Below are positions 31,163 to 43,050 of a stretch of 64,000 nucleotides of DNA, in pieces; within the stretch, counting starts at the first letter, position 1, and every line of letters begins with the position of its first letter. Position numbers and translations under genes: made by a program. Under the pieces are notes generated by a model that saw only the letters and a list, made by a program, of their open reading frames with translations, was not told where the DNA came from and did not search any database. Source of the DNA: Coenobita brevimanus (lineage: Eukaryota; Arthropoda; Malacostraca; Decapoda; Coenobitidae); NCBI GenBank assembly GCA_032717465.1, contig CM064666.1, forward strand, positions 21,099,732-21,163,731, given 5' to 3'.

Positions 31163-32039
31163 CATGGGGCGATTACAGGGTTATTATAATCGATTACGAT
31201 TACGATTACTTTGCAAACTTCAGATTACAATTACGATTATGATTACAGTAAAAGTAAGAGTAACCAATTACGACTACGATTACATAAGAAGTAATCATGA
31301 TTACAATCATGATTACATGTACTGTTATGCACCATATAATTATGAGCACGTTTCTTTTATACTTGACATTGATTAAGTAAATAGCTGAAGTTAGTTTTTA
31401 AAAGCAAAAACATCGTCCAGTAACATAAAACTGATATTTACTGGGGATACATATCTTATATGCAAATCACTTTAATAAGAATTGCCTGCGTAAGGAAGAA
31501 CATAGGGTTAGGCTCTGTAGAACTTATGGCGACTGTTACTCGGGATAAAAATATACTGTGCAGTGCTATGTCCAGTAAATTGTTCCTTTATTTTTTTGCC
31601 AATTTGCAATACAAATGTGTTTTAATAATTCAAGCACCGAGACTTTTCTTCACTTTGTCCTTGACTTTTTCATTCTATTAACTTTTCTACCAACTGAGAT
31701 CATCCCAGGTGATATTATTCTAGCTCAGGTAGGATATTATATGGAAGCCTCTAAGTGATAACCTACAATTCACTTTTGTTTTCATATTACTTATGGTGTA
31801 TGTTTGACTGACGCTGAACTACAGTGTTTTATTCTTGACGAGTATTTGTGGAAGAATAACTTAACTGGGGCCTTGTAATCATTAAGGTAACCGTGATTAC
31901 GATTACAATATGAGAGTAATCGATTACCATTGTGATTACTTTGAAAAAAAATGCCCAAGTAATCGATTAAGATTACGATTACACAAAAGTCTATAATCGA
32001 TTACAATCGATTACGATTATAGATTACGATTACCCCATG
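31163..32039. mobile_element. GATTAC-rich non-autonomous element (hAT-like, tentative)
   Basis: The ends are CATGGGGCGATTAC and GATTACCCCATG, inverted, and both 60-150-bp flanks are dense arrays of GATTAC/GTAATCG units in both orientations. The middle (31340-31880) has no gene. It splits the ORF1 of LINE C. The bordering octamers ACTGCGGG and TCTGCTTC share only four positions, so an 8-bp duplication is not proven. Confidence 0.6.
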
Positions 32040-32730
32040 TCTGCTTCACTGAGATGATCCCTCACTTCTTTGTGCCTGAACAATACATGAAATTCCTAGT
32101 ACTGAAGTTGACTGATGGTTTCTCCTTCAGGGACCAGAATGCGTTTAAGGTTCACCATGACTTGGTCAAGGCTTGTGGGTCATCCCCAAAGGTTGTTCCG
32201 CAGGCAGGTGGGTCACTCCTTATAGAGGCCAGGGAGGCTGACCAAAGTGCCTGCATCCATGCCATCAAATATTTAGCCTCCTGTGATGTCACAGTCGCCA
32301 TTCATTCCACCCTGAACCAGATTCGGGGTGTTGTCTTCTCTAAGGAATTCCATAGATACTCGGAGGAGGACCTCCTGGACGGGCTGAAAGACCAGGGAGT
32401 AGTGAAGGTGGAAAGGATAAAGAAAAAGGTAAATGGGATATTGACCAGCACATCATCACTGATTGTCACCTTTGATTGGTTGACATTGCCTGATGTCTTA
32501 GATGCAGCTTACTACTGCCTTCGCATGAAGGCATGTGTGCCAAGACTTACGTAGTGCTTCCATTGCCAGAGATTTGTGCATGTCAGCAGGTCTTGTTGTA
32601 GGAACATGCAAGGTCTCCCACAGGTGTGTGTTAATTGTGGTGGTAAATCACATGATGAGATGGACTGCCCTAATCCCCCCTCGTGAATCAACTGCCATGG
32701 TGCTCACCCAGCTTCATCAACACAGTGTGA

Positions 32731-33661
32731 ATTTGGTGTTGTCCTGGCATTACTTCAGTATACACGGCGGAACTGACTGCAATTTTATATGCTTTTAAAA
32801 TCATTTTTACTCTCCCCCAATCCGTTTTTGTGATTTTTATTGACTCGTGTAGTGCTTTGTCTGCACTGGAGTCTTTTAATGCATCCCATCCATTGGTTTT
32901 ATCAATTTTAGAGTAGCTTTTTCTTCTTGGCTGTCGTGGGCGCTGTGTAGACTTCTGTTGGGTTCCTGCACATGTTGGTGTGGTGGGCAATGAGAGGGCA
33001 GATACTTTAGCTAAAGCTGCGTCTTCTCAACAGCCCCCAACCGACTACCCACTTCCTGTTTCTGATGTAACACCTTACTTGTGGTACGCAATTCTTACAT
33101 GTTGGCAGACACTGGGATTTTGTTTCTCACAATAAACTAAAAGAAATCTTTCAGAGTGTGGTTGTGCCAAGGATTCTTCCTTCTATGTCTCAGCGATTGG
33201 AGGTGGCTCTTGTTAGGCTTCGTATTGGGCATTCTCGCCTTACGCATGGGTTCCCCATGTGTGGTGCGACTCAACCATGCTGTAATGACTGCCTTGTTTC
33301 TCTTACTGTCCGCCATTTGCTTGTCAAGCATCCAAGTCTGGGGAACCTGCGTCAGAGATTCCTCCATAGGCATAAGGGGGCAGATGGTGCCTACTGTTTA
33401 TCCTCAATGCTCAGTGAAGCCTCTAGCGATTTTACTGATGTTTTTAGTTTTCTTCAGGAGGTGGGCCTCCTTCCATTTTTATAAGTAATTGATATTTTAT
33501 AAACTGCTCTTTTATTATTTTCAGTGTTTTAATCCTACTAACAGATATTAACTTTATTTTGAATATGCACCTTTCATTTTGCTGTGTATTTTACTTTGTC
33601 ATCTGGCGGCATATGACCCTGGCAGTTGTGCCGCCGTATTTTAATTATTTTCAATCAATCA
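32731..33661 (+). mobile_element. 5'-truncated LINE A copy (A2) with 15-bp target duplication
   Basis: Flanked by ATCAACACAGTGTGA at 32716-32730 and 33662-33676. It starts inside the RNase H (FGVVLALLQYTRRN; TELTAIL) and continues through CWVPAHVGVVGNERADTLA, the C-terminal motif CCNDCLVSLTVRHLLVKHPS, the 3' UTR, the family 3' hairpin (33605-33635) and a TCAATCAATCA tail. 5' truncation plus target duplication is the standard outcome of LINE insertion. It interrupts LINE C ORF1. Confidence 0.93.
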
Positions 33662-33930
33662 ATCAACACAGTGTGATCAGTACAAGTCTGAGAATGAAGT
33701 CACGTCAGTTCGAACCCATGAGAAGATTTCTTTTGCAGAGGCAAAGGAAATGGTCAGAGGGATGTTTATCTGCCCTTGGGTCACCTTTGCTTCGGCTCTC
33801 TCACGTCTTAAGGAGGCCCCACGGTACAACAAGACTACACGTCATGCTGCCCCACCTACTTCTCGGGTTAATCAGTCATCACAGACGTCCCAGTTGGGGG
33901 ATGCTACTGTGATGGCAACATACGGAAGGG

Positions 33931-34650
33931 GCCTCATTCCAGTACCCACTCCTTCAACTCGTGATATGGAGAATGCTGTCCCCATGGTTAGTACTGTTTG
34001 TGAGAATGATGTGTGCCCGACCACTACTCTGACTGTTTCCGCCCTCACTGCGGTGGCTGATGGCTTGCATACGTCTGTGGTGGACAGATGTCTACGTTGA
34101 CCGGACTCCTTCTCCTGTCTTACCCAGTATGACCGAGCCTCCATCTCTACCTGGTAAAAGTCACCGTTGTTCGTCAGAGTCCACTGAGCACAAAGACCAG
34201 CCACCTAAGGTCTCTGTTGTTGACTCTTCTGTTGATACCTTTCCTGTGGAATCTCTGCCCAGCAGGTTGAGGGATCTAGCCAGGTGACATTTGAACCTGA
34301 TGGTTCACCGCTGGTCCCAGCCCCACCCGGGGATGTAGTTGGGCAGTTTATTGGTGCTTCAGATCGGAAGCATATGATGGCCTCCTCAAATGATTCGAGT
34401 ATGTGGACTCTACTTCCACTTCTCGGGCTTCTGGTGGGGGCACTGGCTGTCCTACATCTCCAAAGGCAGCCCCCAAGCTGCCTTCAAACAAACTGGTATG
34501 CCCACTCCAAGAAGGAGGCTTGTAAAACTTAATTTCTCGTCCTCACATTTGCCTTCGGGTGTTAGACAGAGGGTGTGGGTTTCTGGTGCTGGGCAGGCTC
34601 CTCCAAAGAGCTCTCATAAGCATTAATACAAACCTGCTCGCTTGTCAGGT
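33931..34650 (+). pseudogene. LINE C ORF1, C-terminal part of family-A type
   Basis: From IPVPTPSTRDMENAVPMVS on, this is the family-A ORF1 C terminus (shared segments PSLPGKSHRCSSES, VVDSSVDTFP, MPTPRRRLVKL, HLPSGVRQRVWVSGA), with frameshifts. It ends where LINE A4 begins. The switch from C-type to A-type sequence occurs at about 33930-33938, immediately before ATTCCAGTACCCACTCC. Confidence 0.75.
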
Positions 34651-36461
34651 CCCCGCTGCGGGGGGTCACCTTGACGTGGTGGTGGGGCTTGAAGTGTGGT
34701 TGGCAGTGCCACCTACTTTGGGGGCGTGCCTACCTTAGTAGGGATTGGCACTTATCAGCCACATGACCCAAGCACCCCCTACATCACTGGTGGAGGAGGC
34801 CTGCTGGTGATGTTAGTCCCTGCCCATTTGCCATCTAGGGTGGGACTTTTGCCTTTCCATGTGTTTGCTGTGCATGGCCTCCCGTACTGCTGGGAGACGG
34901 GAGTCCTGGGGTTTGAGTGATGCTGCACGATGCACCCTGCAGTTAGCAATACACCTCTTTGGTCCCTTGTTCCGGCTAGATGGGTGGCCTGGTTGGGCCC
35001 GACCAGGTCAGTCAGCTGGTCATGTGTTGGCTAGGGTCAAGTGGGCACTGGGGGGCCTGGTGGCTCCTGTCATCCTGGAGTCACCCTTGCAAGGTCCCTC
35101 AGTGGTTACCTGCATATACTCTCCTGCTACCTCTGGGGTCACCAGTGGTGTTGTCCCTGGCATGCAACACCCCATTGTTGGGCTCCGTGCGGGGTGAAGG
35201 AGTGGGGGAATGAAGTTTGTTTTTTGCATTAATGGCATCTTTGGATAAAAATGTTGTTGACGATGTGGCACCTATCCCTGGACACTCTAATGGATCCTGC
35301 TCCCTCATTCCCACTCTGGAGCCTTTCCAGGCCCCTAGGGACTTTCCTCTGCTGCCGCAGCATTTAACTGGGACAAGGGGAAGTCACGTCTCAAGTCGGG
35401 CTGGTTCGGCTCCGGGGACTGGCCCAGTAAGCACAGTGCAAGTCAGCTTTTCAAAGCATCCAGTGCTGAAACCCTCTGCAGGTGGCTCAGTGTTAGATAC
35501 TGATATTTTCGACTTGCACCGTCCCATTGTTTCTACCTGTGGCCGAGAACCTGTGGTCTTATTCCAAGGGGATGGTAGCCTCCTTACTGAGGTGTCCTCC
35601 CCAGAAGAGAGCTCCCGTCTTCAATCACTGACCTCTGTATCTGGTATCGACATGACTTGTGTACCCCACGCCACCTACCCGAGATGTCCCATCGACGTAT
35701 GACTATGTTGCAACATTTTGTAATTGCCAGTCCCGTTGACGTACTGGTATGTCGTGCAATTGCAAGGTGCATATTTTGCACAATTTTCAAAATTCGCGCT
35801 TGATTTTTGGTACGTAGGGTCGCTCGACCTTCCCCTACCTGCCACCAGGCAGGGATACTCGGCGACCTCGTGCGACCCACACTCACCCTCAGCTCGGTCA
35901 CTCACCTGTTAGCAGTGGTCCTGGTCAGACATGGCACATAGAGGTCTCTCGGAGGAGGAAATCCAAGCCACCCTAGACGCCTTCACAGGCGACAGTGATT
36001 CCCCACTGGATGATGAGGTTGTGGACAAAGATTATGTCCAACCAGAGGAGGTTGAAAGCAGCAGCAGTGATGAGGAGGTCCCGTCCCCCACAAAGCGGCG
36101 CTACGTGACTTACTGTGCTGCTAGAGAGGGCCAGCCTGCACAAAAACAACGTGCAACATCCTCTCGGCAGCCCCTACGTGATGTGGAGTCCGATTTCGAG
36201 GATGAGGACGAGGACGGAGCTGTGGGAAGTGCTACCATGTGGTATGGCCGAGAGATTATCACCCATCGTGGCCCTGAGCGCACACCACGTAGTACAAGCA
36301 GGTATGAGCCTAGTCTCTTGTATGGGAAGGGCGAAAGTGGCGTGGAGGGAGTGGGGAGTGAAAGGGAAGGTGCAGGGGCGAGTATAGAAAGTGAGAGTGG
36401 AGGGAGTGAGTCATCACTCTCCCGTGGTGGTGTGAGGCGGCGGGGAGTATCACGTGGGCGA

Positions 36462-36550
36462 CCCCGCTGAGGGGGGTCACCTTGACGTGGTGGCGGGGCT
36501 TGAAGCGTGGCTGGCAGTGCCACCTACTTTGGAGGCAAGCCTACCTTTGT
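36462..36550 (+). ncRNA. Candidate HDV-like ribozyme fold at the 5' terminus of LINE A3
   Basis: The first six bases CCCCGC (36462-36467) pair with GCGGGG (36493-36498) as P1. CACC (36478-36481) pairs with GGTG (36489-36492) as P3 across a 7-nt loop TTGACGT. GTGGC (36507-36511) pairs with GCCAC (36519-36523) as P4. CAAGCCTACC (36536-36545) could give the J4/2 cytosine and a weak P2 with GGGGGG (36471-36476). In A1 the P1 strands are CCCTGT/GCAGGG, a compensatory C-to-T/G-to-A change. Such ribozymes free the 5' end of R2 and other LINE RNAs. P2 is weak here. Confidence 0.5.
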
Positions 36551-37043
36551 AGGGTTCGGCATTTGTCAGTGTCGTGAACCAAGCACCCCCTACATCACTG
36601 GTGGAGGAGGCCTGCTGGTGATGCTAGTCCCTGCCCACTTGCAATCTAGGGCGGGTCTGTTGCCTCCCTACATGTTTGCCGTGCGTGGCATCCCGTAATG
36701 CTGGGAGACGGGAGTCCTGGAGGTTGAGTGATGCTGCACGGTGCGTCCTGCAGCTAGCAATACACCTCTTTGGTCCCTTATTCTGGCTAGACGGGCGGCC
36801 TGGTTGGGCCCGACCAGGTCAAGCGACTGGTCATGTGTTGGCTAGGGTCAAGTGGGCACTGGGGGGCCTGGTGGCTCCTATTGTCCTGGAGTCACCCTTG
36901 TCTGGGTCCCCCTGTGGTTACCTGCGTATACTCCTCTGCTATCCCTGGGGTCGTCAGTGGTTCTGTCCCTGACATATGGCCTCCCCCTGTTGGGCTCCAT
37001 GGTGGGTGGGGGGATGGGGGAATGAAGTTTTTTTTAGTGGTAC

Positions 37044-38799
37044 ATGGAGCATAATGACAAACCTCTTGTTGACGACACGGCATCTGTCCCTGGCCATTCT
37101 TCGGACTCCTCACATATTGCCACTCTGGAGCCTTTCCAGAACCGTGGCGTTTATCCTCCTCTACCCCGGTGATCAGATGGGACTGGGAGGCGGTCACGTC
37201 GGGTTGGTGGGGCTATGAGGCAAGGTCTTGATGAGTCTGAGCCTGTAATTTACACCAAATATCTGGTAATGAAATCCTCTGAGGGGACGTCAGTTCTGGA
37301 CATTGATATTTTTGACCCGCACCGGGCCATAGTTTCTACATGTGGGAGGGAACCGAAAATCTTGACACAGGGAGACGGAAGCATTCTGGTTGAGGTGTCC
37401 TCCCCAGAAGAGAGCTCCAGTCTCATGGCTCTGAAGTCTGTCTCAGGTTCTGGTATTTGCTGTGTACCACTTGCTTCTTTTAACAGTTGTAAGGGCGTCA
37501 TATTTTCTCTTGACCTACTCCGATATTCAGAGGGACGGTTGTTGTAGGAATTGCAGTCATCAGGTGTTGTCAAAGTTGAGCGTCTACAGAAGAAAATAGA
37601 TGGTGTCTTGACCCCTACTCCGACCTTGTTCCTGACCTTTAATAGATTAACTTTGCCTGCATCAGTGAAACTTGCTTGTCTATCTCTTCCAGTGAAGCCG
37701 TATGTGCCAACCCCAAAGCGTTGTTTCCACTGTCAAGGTTATGGCCATGTTAGCCGCTTTTGCCGTCATGCACAGGCTGGCCCTCCTGTTATATGTGTCT
37801 CTTGTGGCAGACAAAGTCATACCAATGACTGTCCAGGCCCCCTTAAATGCTATCACTGTGGGGGGTCCGCATGCTGTAAATTCTAAAAACTGCCCACGCT
37901 ACTGTCTAGAATAGGAGATTTTGTCTATCCGAACGACTGAGAGGGTTTCGTTTCTTGAAGCTAAGAAGATAGCCCAGACTCGTTTTTTCCAGCCCGGAAT
38001 TACTTATGCCGCTGTCCTTACTGGAGTGTCTGTGCGCCGCCCTGTATTTCAGAGGCAGCCTCGATGTATTCCAGTACCCACTCCTTCAACTCATGATATA
38101 CAGAATGCTGTCCCCATGGTTACTACAGTTGGTGAGAATGATGCTTGCCTGACCGCTACTCCGACTGTTTCTGCCCCCACTTCGGCGGCTGACGCCTTGC
38201 ACTCTTCTGTGGTGGTGGCAGACGACAATATTGACCGGACCTCTTCTCCCGTTGAAGCCAGTATGCCCGAGGCTCCATCTGTACCTGGTAAACGTCACCG
38301 TAGTTCATCAGAGTCCTCTGAACATGAAGACCGGCCACCTAAAGTCTCTGTTGTTGACCCTTCTGTTGACACCTCTCTTGTTCCCTCTGTCCAGCAGGCT
38401 GAGGGATCTAGCCAGGAGACTGCTGAAGCTGATGGTTCAGCTCTGGTCCAGTCCCCACCTGGGGATGTTGGACCACTTGTTGGTGCTTCAGATCTGAAGC
38501 ATAGGATGGCCTCCTCAAATGACTCTAGACCTGTGGGCTCTACTTCCACTTCTGGGGCTTCTGGTGGGGGCACTGGCCGTCCTACACCTCCAAAAACAGC
38601 CCCCAAGCCACTTACCAAACAAACTGGTATGCCCACTCCAAGAAGGAGTGTTGTAAAACTTACTTCCCCATCCTCACATCTGTCTTCAGATGTTAGACAG
38701 AGGGTGTGGGTTTCTGGTGCTAGGCAGGCTCCTATGAAGGGTCTTCATAAGCATCAATCCAAACCCGCTCGCTCGTCAGATGTACAGTCCCGCACTTAA
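37044..38799 (+). pseudogene. LINE A3 ORF1 (gag-like, CCHC), lightly damaged
   Basis: The ATG at 37044 begins MEHNDKPLVDDTASVPGH. In-frame stops lie at about 37171 (TGA) and 37545 (TAG). One extra G in the run at about 37860 shifts the frame at the third zinc knuckle, after CFHCQGYGHVSRFC and CVSCGRQSHTNDC (37720-37830). The final part (MSIRTTERVSFLEAKKIAQ, 37921) is open to 38799 and forms the Pro/Ser-rich tail. The protein would coat LINE RNA. Only 16 bp separate it from ORF2. Confidence 0.85.
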
Positions 38800-38815
38800 T
38801 CATCATTCCTCCATT

Positions 38816-41800
38816 ATGGGTTCTATCATCCAGTGGAGTTGTTGGGGTTTACATGCAAACTATGAGGAACTGTGTCATCTTGTTTCTCAATCTACTCTTC
38901 TGTGCATGTGCATCCAGGAGACCATGGTGGGTGATACTGTTCCTTCTGGTCCTTCTGGCTACCATGCCTTTTATTCTGATCCTGTGCCAGGTCAAGGTCA
39001 TCATAGAGGTGCTGCTATCTTCCTTCGCAAGGATATTCCATACAGTCATCTGGACATCTCCACTCCCCTGCAGGCTGTTGTTGTCCGGATGTTTTTACGT
39101 CGCCAGTATACAGTTTGCAGTCTTTATCTTCCTCCTAGTGCTACTGTTGAAAGGGCGGATCTGGAACGCCTTATTCATGACCTTCCTTCTCCCTTTCTGT
39201 TACTAGGAGATATGAATGGTCACCATCCTCTATGGGGAAATAGTGAGGCCAACCCTCAGGGTGTAATTCTGGCCTCTTTAGTGGAAGATGAGGAGTTAGG
39301 CATTTTCAGTACAAATAAAATGACATATTTCCATAGTCAGACTGGAACTTTTACTGCCATTGATTTGTCTTTATGCTCAGCTGATGCTGTTTTAGATTTT
39401 ACCTGGGATGTGTTGCCAGACCTGTATGGCAGCAACCATTTTCCATTACTTTTAACTACGAGTGCTGGTGGACCTCAGCCACGTCTTCCTTGCTGGCTTC
39501 TGGATAAGGCTGACTGGCCAAGTTTCAGGGAATTAAGTTCCATTTCCCTTTCTGTCAACGAGTTTGGCTGTCTTACTGAGGCTGTGTCATATTTCAATGC
39601 CATGTTGCACTCAGCAGCCCTGCTATCTATTCCAAAATCGAAGGGTCAATTTCCTAAACGTCCGGTTCCTTGGTGGAACTCTGAGTGCAGTTCCGCAGTG
39701 AGAGCCAAACGAGTCGCCTTCTCTCGACTTCGTTGTCACCGTAGGGATCCTCAGTATTCGGTGGCGTATCAGAAGGCACGAGCTCATATGAGGCGGGTTT
39801 TAGAGGAGACCAGGCGTTCATCCTGGAAGAATTATGTTTCCTCCATCAATTCGAGGACTTCCATCACCCGGATGTGGAACCAGGTAAGGAAAATTTCAGG
39901 AAAATTTACTGTTCACTCCCCTCCTGTTTTATCTGCAGCAGGTGGAACTGTGGCTGATCCATTTGCTGTTGCAGAGTTGCTTGCTGATCATTTTGCCAGT
40001 GTGTCAAAGAAGGATGCAGATACGCCTTCGGCTTGCCATCGTCGGCGCCTAGAGTCTCGTGGTCTCAGTTTTGCATCTTCTGGAGGAGAGCCTTACAATG
40101 TTCCATTTTCAATTTCTGAACTCCAGGCGGCTTTGTCGCAGTGCCATGATTCCTCTCCTAGTTATGATGATATTCCTTATGCCTTTTTATCCCACCTGTC
40201 TGATGAGTCCCTGTTGTTTTTGCTTTCACTGTTTAATAAGATCTGGTGTTCTGGGGAGTTCCCAGCTTGTTGGGGTGTTGCTGTAGTTATCCCCATCCCC
40301 AAACCAGGTAAGGACCACTTACAGGCTATGAATTATCAGCCTATTTCTTTGATGTCTTGTATATGTAAAGTTTTGGAAAAGATGGTCAGTGTTAGGCTTG
40401 TGTGGTTTTTAGAGAGAGGTGACTTCCTATCCTCTGCTCAGTATGGTTTTCGAAAAATGCGATCTACCTCTGATGCACTACTGTCCTTAAAATCTTCTGT
40501 CACTGAGGCTTTCTCCACTAACCAACACCAGGTCACGGTCTTCTTTGATCTGGAGAAGGCATATGACACTGCCTGGCGTCATGGTATTTTACTCTCTCTT
40601 CACGAGTTTGGTCTTCGTGGATGCTTGCCTATTTTTAATCAACAGTTTTTATCTAACCGAATTTTAAGGGTGCGAGTGGGAGGAGTGCTTTCTACTGCCC
40701 GAGCTCTAGAAGATGGAGTACCACAGGGGAGTATCCTTAGTGTTACTCTGTTTGCTGTAGCCATTAACAGTGTCATTAGTGTACTTCCTGATGGTGTACG
40801 AGGATCACTATATGTCGATGACCTCTCGATTTCCTTTACCTCGTCTAGAATGTCTCTGATAGAGAGGAAGTTGCAGCTGGCTCTAAATCGAATTTCTGAC
40901 TGGGCAGAAACTCACGGTTTCCATTTTTCTTCAACAAAGACAGTGGCTATGCATTTTTGTCGCCTTCGAGGGGTTCACCCGGACCCTGACTTGTATCTCT
41001 ATGGTAGGAGAATATCTTGTGTGGAAGAGACGCGGTTTCTGGGTCTTTTGTTTGATAGACGACTAACCTGGGTTCCTCATATTCGTTCTGTTAAGGTGGC
41101 TTGTCTTAAAGCTTTGAGTCTTTTGAGGGTCTTAGCTCATACCTCTTGGGGTGCTGACCGTCAGACCCTCCTCCTCTTGCATAGGTCTCTTATTCTTCCC
41201 AAACTTGCATATGGGTGTGAGGTCTACTCCTCTGCAACAGATGCACGTCTCCGGTTGTTAAATTCTGTACATCATGCTGGTGTGCGTCTGGGAACCGGGG
41301 CATTCAGATCATCCCCGATTCCAAGCTTATTGGTGGATGCTGGTGTACTCCCCTTGGATTTGCGATGCCAGTTGCTAATGATGAGGTGTTGGTATCGTCT
41401 TCACCGCATTCCAGACTCAGTTTCTTGTGCCCAGAATTCCCAATCTTCTGTTTTTGACACCCGTCCGAATTTCCCAAAGCCATTTGGTTAAAGGGTCCGG
41501 TCTGTTATGTTAGCCCTCTCTGTCCCAAGACTGGCAATTTGTCCTCATCGAATCTCAAGGGTGGGTTTTTGGCTGCTTCCTCGTGTGACATTCTGTAGGT
41601 CCGTTGTTGAAAAAAAGGGCTCACTTCCCTCTCATGTGTCCCTCTCCCTCTTTTTAGAACATGCCTCCATTCATGAGGGTTCTGTCCCCGTCTATACCGA
41701 CGGGTGTAAGACTGATACTGGAGTAGGATTTGGTGTTGTCTTCCCTTCCTTTAGTAGGGGTGGTAGCCTTCTTGGCATTACTTCAGTGTATACGGCAGAA

Positions 41801-42514
41801 CTGACTGCAATTTTATATGCTGTTAAAATTATTTTTACTCTCCCCCAATCCGTTTTTGTGATTTTTAGTGATGCGCGTAGTGCTTTGTCTGCACTGGAGT
41901 CTTTTAATGTATCCCATCCATTGGTTTTATCAATTTTAGAGTGGCTTTTTCTTTTTGGCCGTCGTGGCCGCCATGTAGACTTCTGTTGGGTACCTGCACA
42001 TGTTGGTGTGGTGGGCAATGAGAGGGCAGATACTTTAGCTAAAGCTGCATCTTCTCAACAGCCTCCAACCGACTACCCACTTCCTGCTTCAGATGTAACA
42101 CCTTACTTGCGGTACGCAATTCATACGTGTTGGCAGAGACACTGGGATGTTGTTTCTCACAATAAACTAAAAGAAATCTTTCAGAGAGTGGTTGTGCCAA
42201 AGGCTCTTCCTTCTATGTCTCGGCGATTGGAGGTGGCTCTTGCTAGGCTTCGCATTGGGCATTCGCGGCTTACACATGGGTTCCTGATGAATGGTGAATC
42301 TCAACCGTACTGTGATGACTGTCTTGTTCCCCTTACTGTCCGTCACTTGCTGGTCGAGTGTCCGAGTCTGGGGGCCCTACGTCAGAGATTCCTCCATAGG
42401 CATAAGGGGGCAGATGGTGCCTACTGTTTGTCCTCGATGCTTGGCAAAGCCTCTAGCGATTTTAATGATGTTTTTAGGTTTCTTCAGGAGGTGGGCCTCC
42501 TTCCACTTTTATAA
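38816..42514 (+). pseudogene. LINE A3 ORF2: endonuclease, RT, RNase H (one stop codon)
   Basis: 1232 codons, open except for TAA at 41489-41491, where A1 has TAC (Tyr). The ATG at 38816 begins MGSIIQWSCWG. Residues ~1-215 are an APE endonuclease (QETMVG, GDMNGHHPLWG). Its SDH motif reads SNHF at ~205, losing an aspartate that is normally conserved and is present in A1. RT spans ~460-720 (PIPKPGKDHLQ, FFDLEKAYDTAWRHG ~574, DGVPQGSILSV, YVDDLSI ~665). RNase H spans ~955-1085 (YTDGCK, TAELTAIL, FSDARSAL, WVPAHVGVVGNERAD). A terminal CDDCLVPLTVRHLLVECPSL motif lies at ~1165. Almost intact, but inactive as it stands. Confidence 0.93.
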
Positions 42515-42635
42515 GTACTTGATATTTTATACACAATTCTTTTATTATTTTTCAGTGTTTTGTTCCTACTGCCAGATATTAACTTTAAATTGAATATGCA
42601 CTTTTTATTTTGCTGTGCGTTTTACTTTGTTGTCC

Positions 42636-42696
42636 GGCGGCATATGACCCTGGCAGTTGCGCCGCCAGATTTTAATTATTTGCAATCAGTCAGTCA
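42636..42696 (+). other. Family-A 3' hairpin and tetranucleotide tail
   Basis: GGCGGC (42636-42641) pairs with GCCGCC (42661-42666) around ATATGACCCTGGCAGTTGC, followed by A/T-rich sequence and CAATCAGTCAGTCA. The same hairpin ends A2 (33605-33635), B2 (51195-51225) and D (43020-43050, minus), so it is probably the RT recognition structure. Confidence 0.7.
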
Positions 42697-42698
42697 AT

Positions 42699-42914
42699 CA
42701 CGTGGGCGAGTGAGGGTGTGTGATGAATCACTTGGGGTTGTGATGGAGGGGGAAGGTGGGGAGGAACCACTCCCCAGCAGATCTTCTGTTCCTCAATATT
42801 CCCAGACACGTGGGTGAGTGAGGGTGCGTGATGAATCATGTGGTGTTGTGATGGAGGGGGAAGGTGGGGAGGAACCACTCCCCAGCACGTCTTATGCTCC
42901 TCAATATTCCCAGA
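42699..42914 (+). repeat. 108-bp in-frame tandem duplication in the PB1 transposase
   Basis: Units 42699-42806 and 42807-42914 are about 90% identical. Unit 1 encodes GEGGEEPLPSRSSVPQYSQ. The second unit carries CGA-to-TGA at its start. Confidence 0.88.
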
Positions 42915-43019
42915 CTTCATCCCCACAGCCCCCTAATGTTCCACAATGCCGTAAGGGTAAGGGAAAGGGAAAGGGTAAAGGCCGAGGGAAGAGGAGATTG
43001 ATTGATTGTAGCAGAAACT

Positions 43020-43050
43020 GGTGGCACAACTGCCAGGGTCATGTGCCGCC
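43020..43050 (-). other. LINE D 3' hairpin
   Basis: On minus, GGCGGC (43050-43045) pairs with GCCACC (43025-43020; one wobble) around ACATGACCCTGGCAGTTGT, homologous to the A and B hairpins and followed by the CAATCAATC tail. Confidence 0.65.

Larger units (their letters stand above)
30961..33930 (+). pseudogene. LINE C ORF1, N-terminal and central part (distinct from family A)
   Basis: Pieces at 30961-31162, 32040-32730 and 33677-33930. The second encodes HFFVPEQYMKFLVLKLTDGF, KVHHDLVKACGSSPKVVPQ, FDWLTLPDVLDAAYYCLRMK and a decayed CCHC zinc knuckle (CFHCQRFVHVSRSCC-like, 32550-32610), aligning in layout but not closely with the ORF1 of A (KYLVMKSS... FNRLTLPASVKLACLSLPVK) and B. The third continues ISFAEAKEMVRGMF. 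A GATTAC-rich element and copy A2 interrupt it. Such ORF1 proteins are gag-like RNA chaperones. Confidence 0.7.
36462..42696 (+). mobile_element. Full-length LINE A3 (reference copy of family A), 13-bp target duplication
   Basis: 6235 bp between ATCACGTGGGCGA duplications (36449-36461, 42697-42709) in the PB1 transposase gene. It has 5' UTR with ribozyme-like fold (36462-37043), ORF1 (37044-38799), ORF2 (38816-42514), 3' UTR, 3' hairpin and a CAATCAGTCAGTCA tail. ORF2 has a single stop, so the copy is fairly recent. The layout (CCHC ORF1; APE endonuclease, RT and RNase H in ORF2) is that of I-superfamily LINEs, which insert by target-primed reverse transcription; clade assignment below that level is open. 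Confidence 0.95.
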
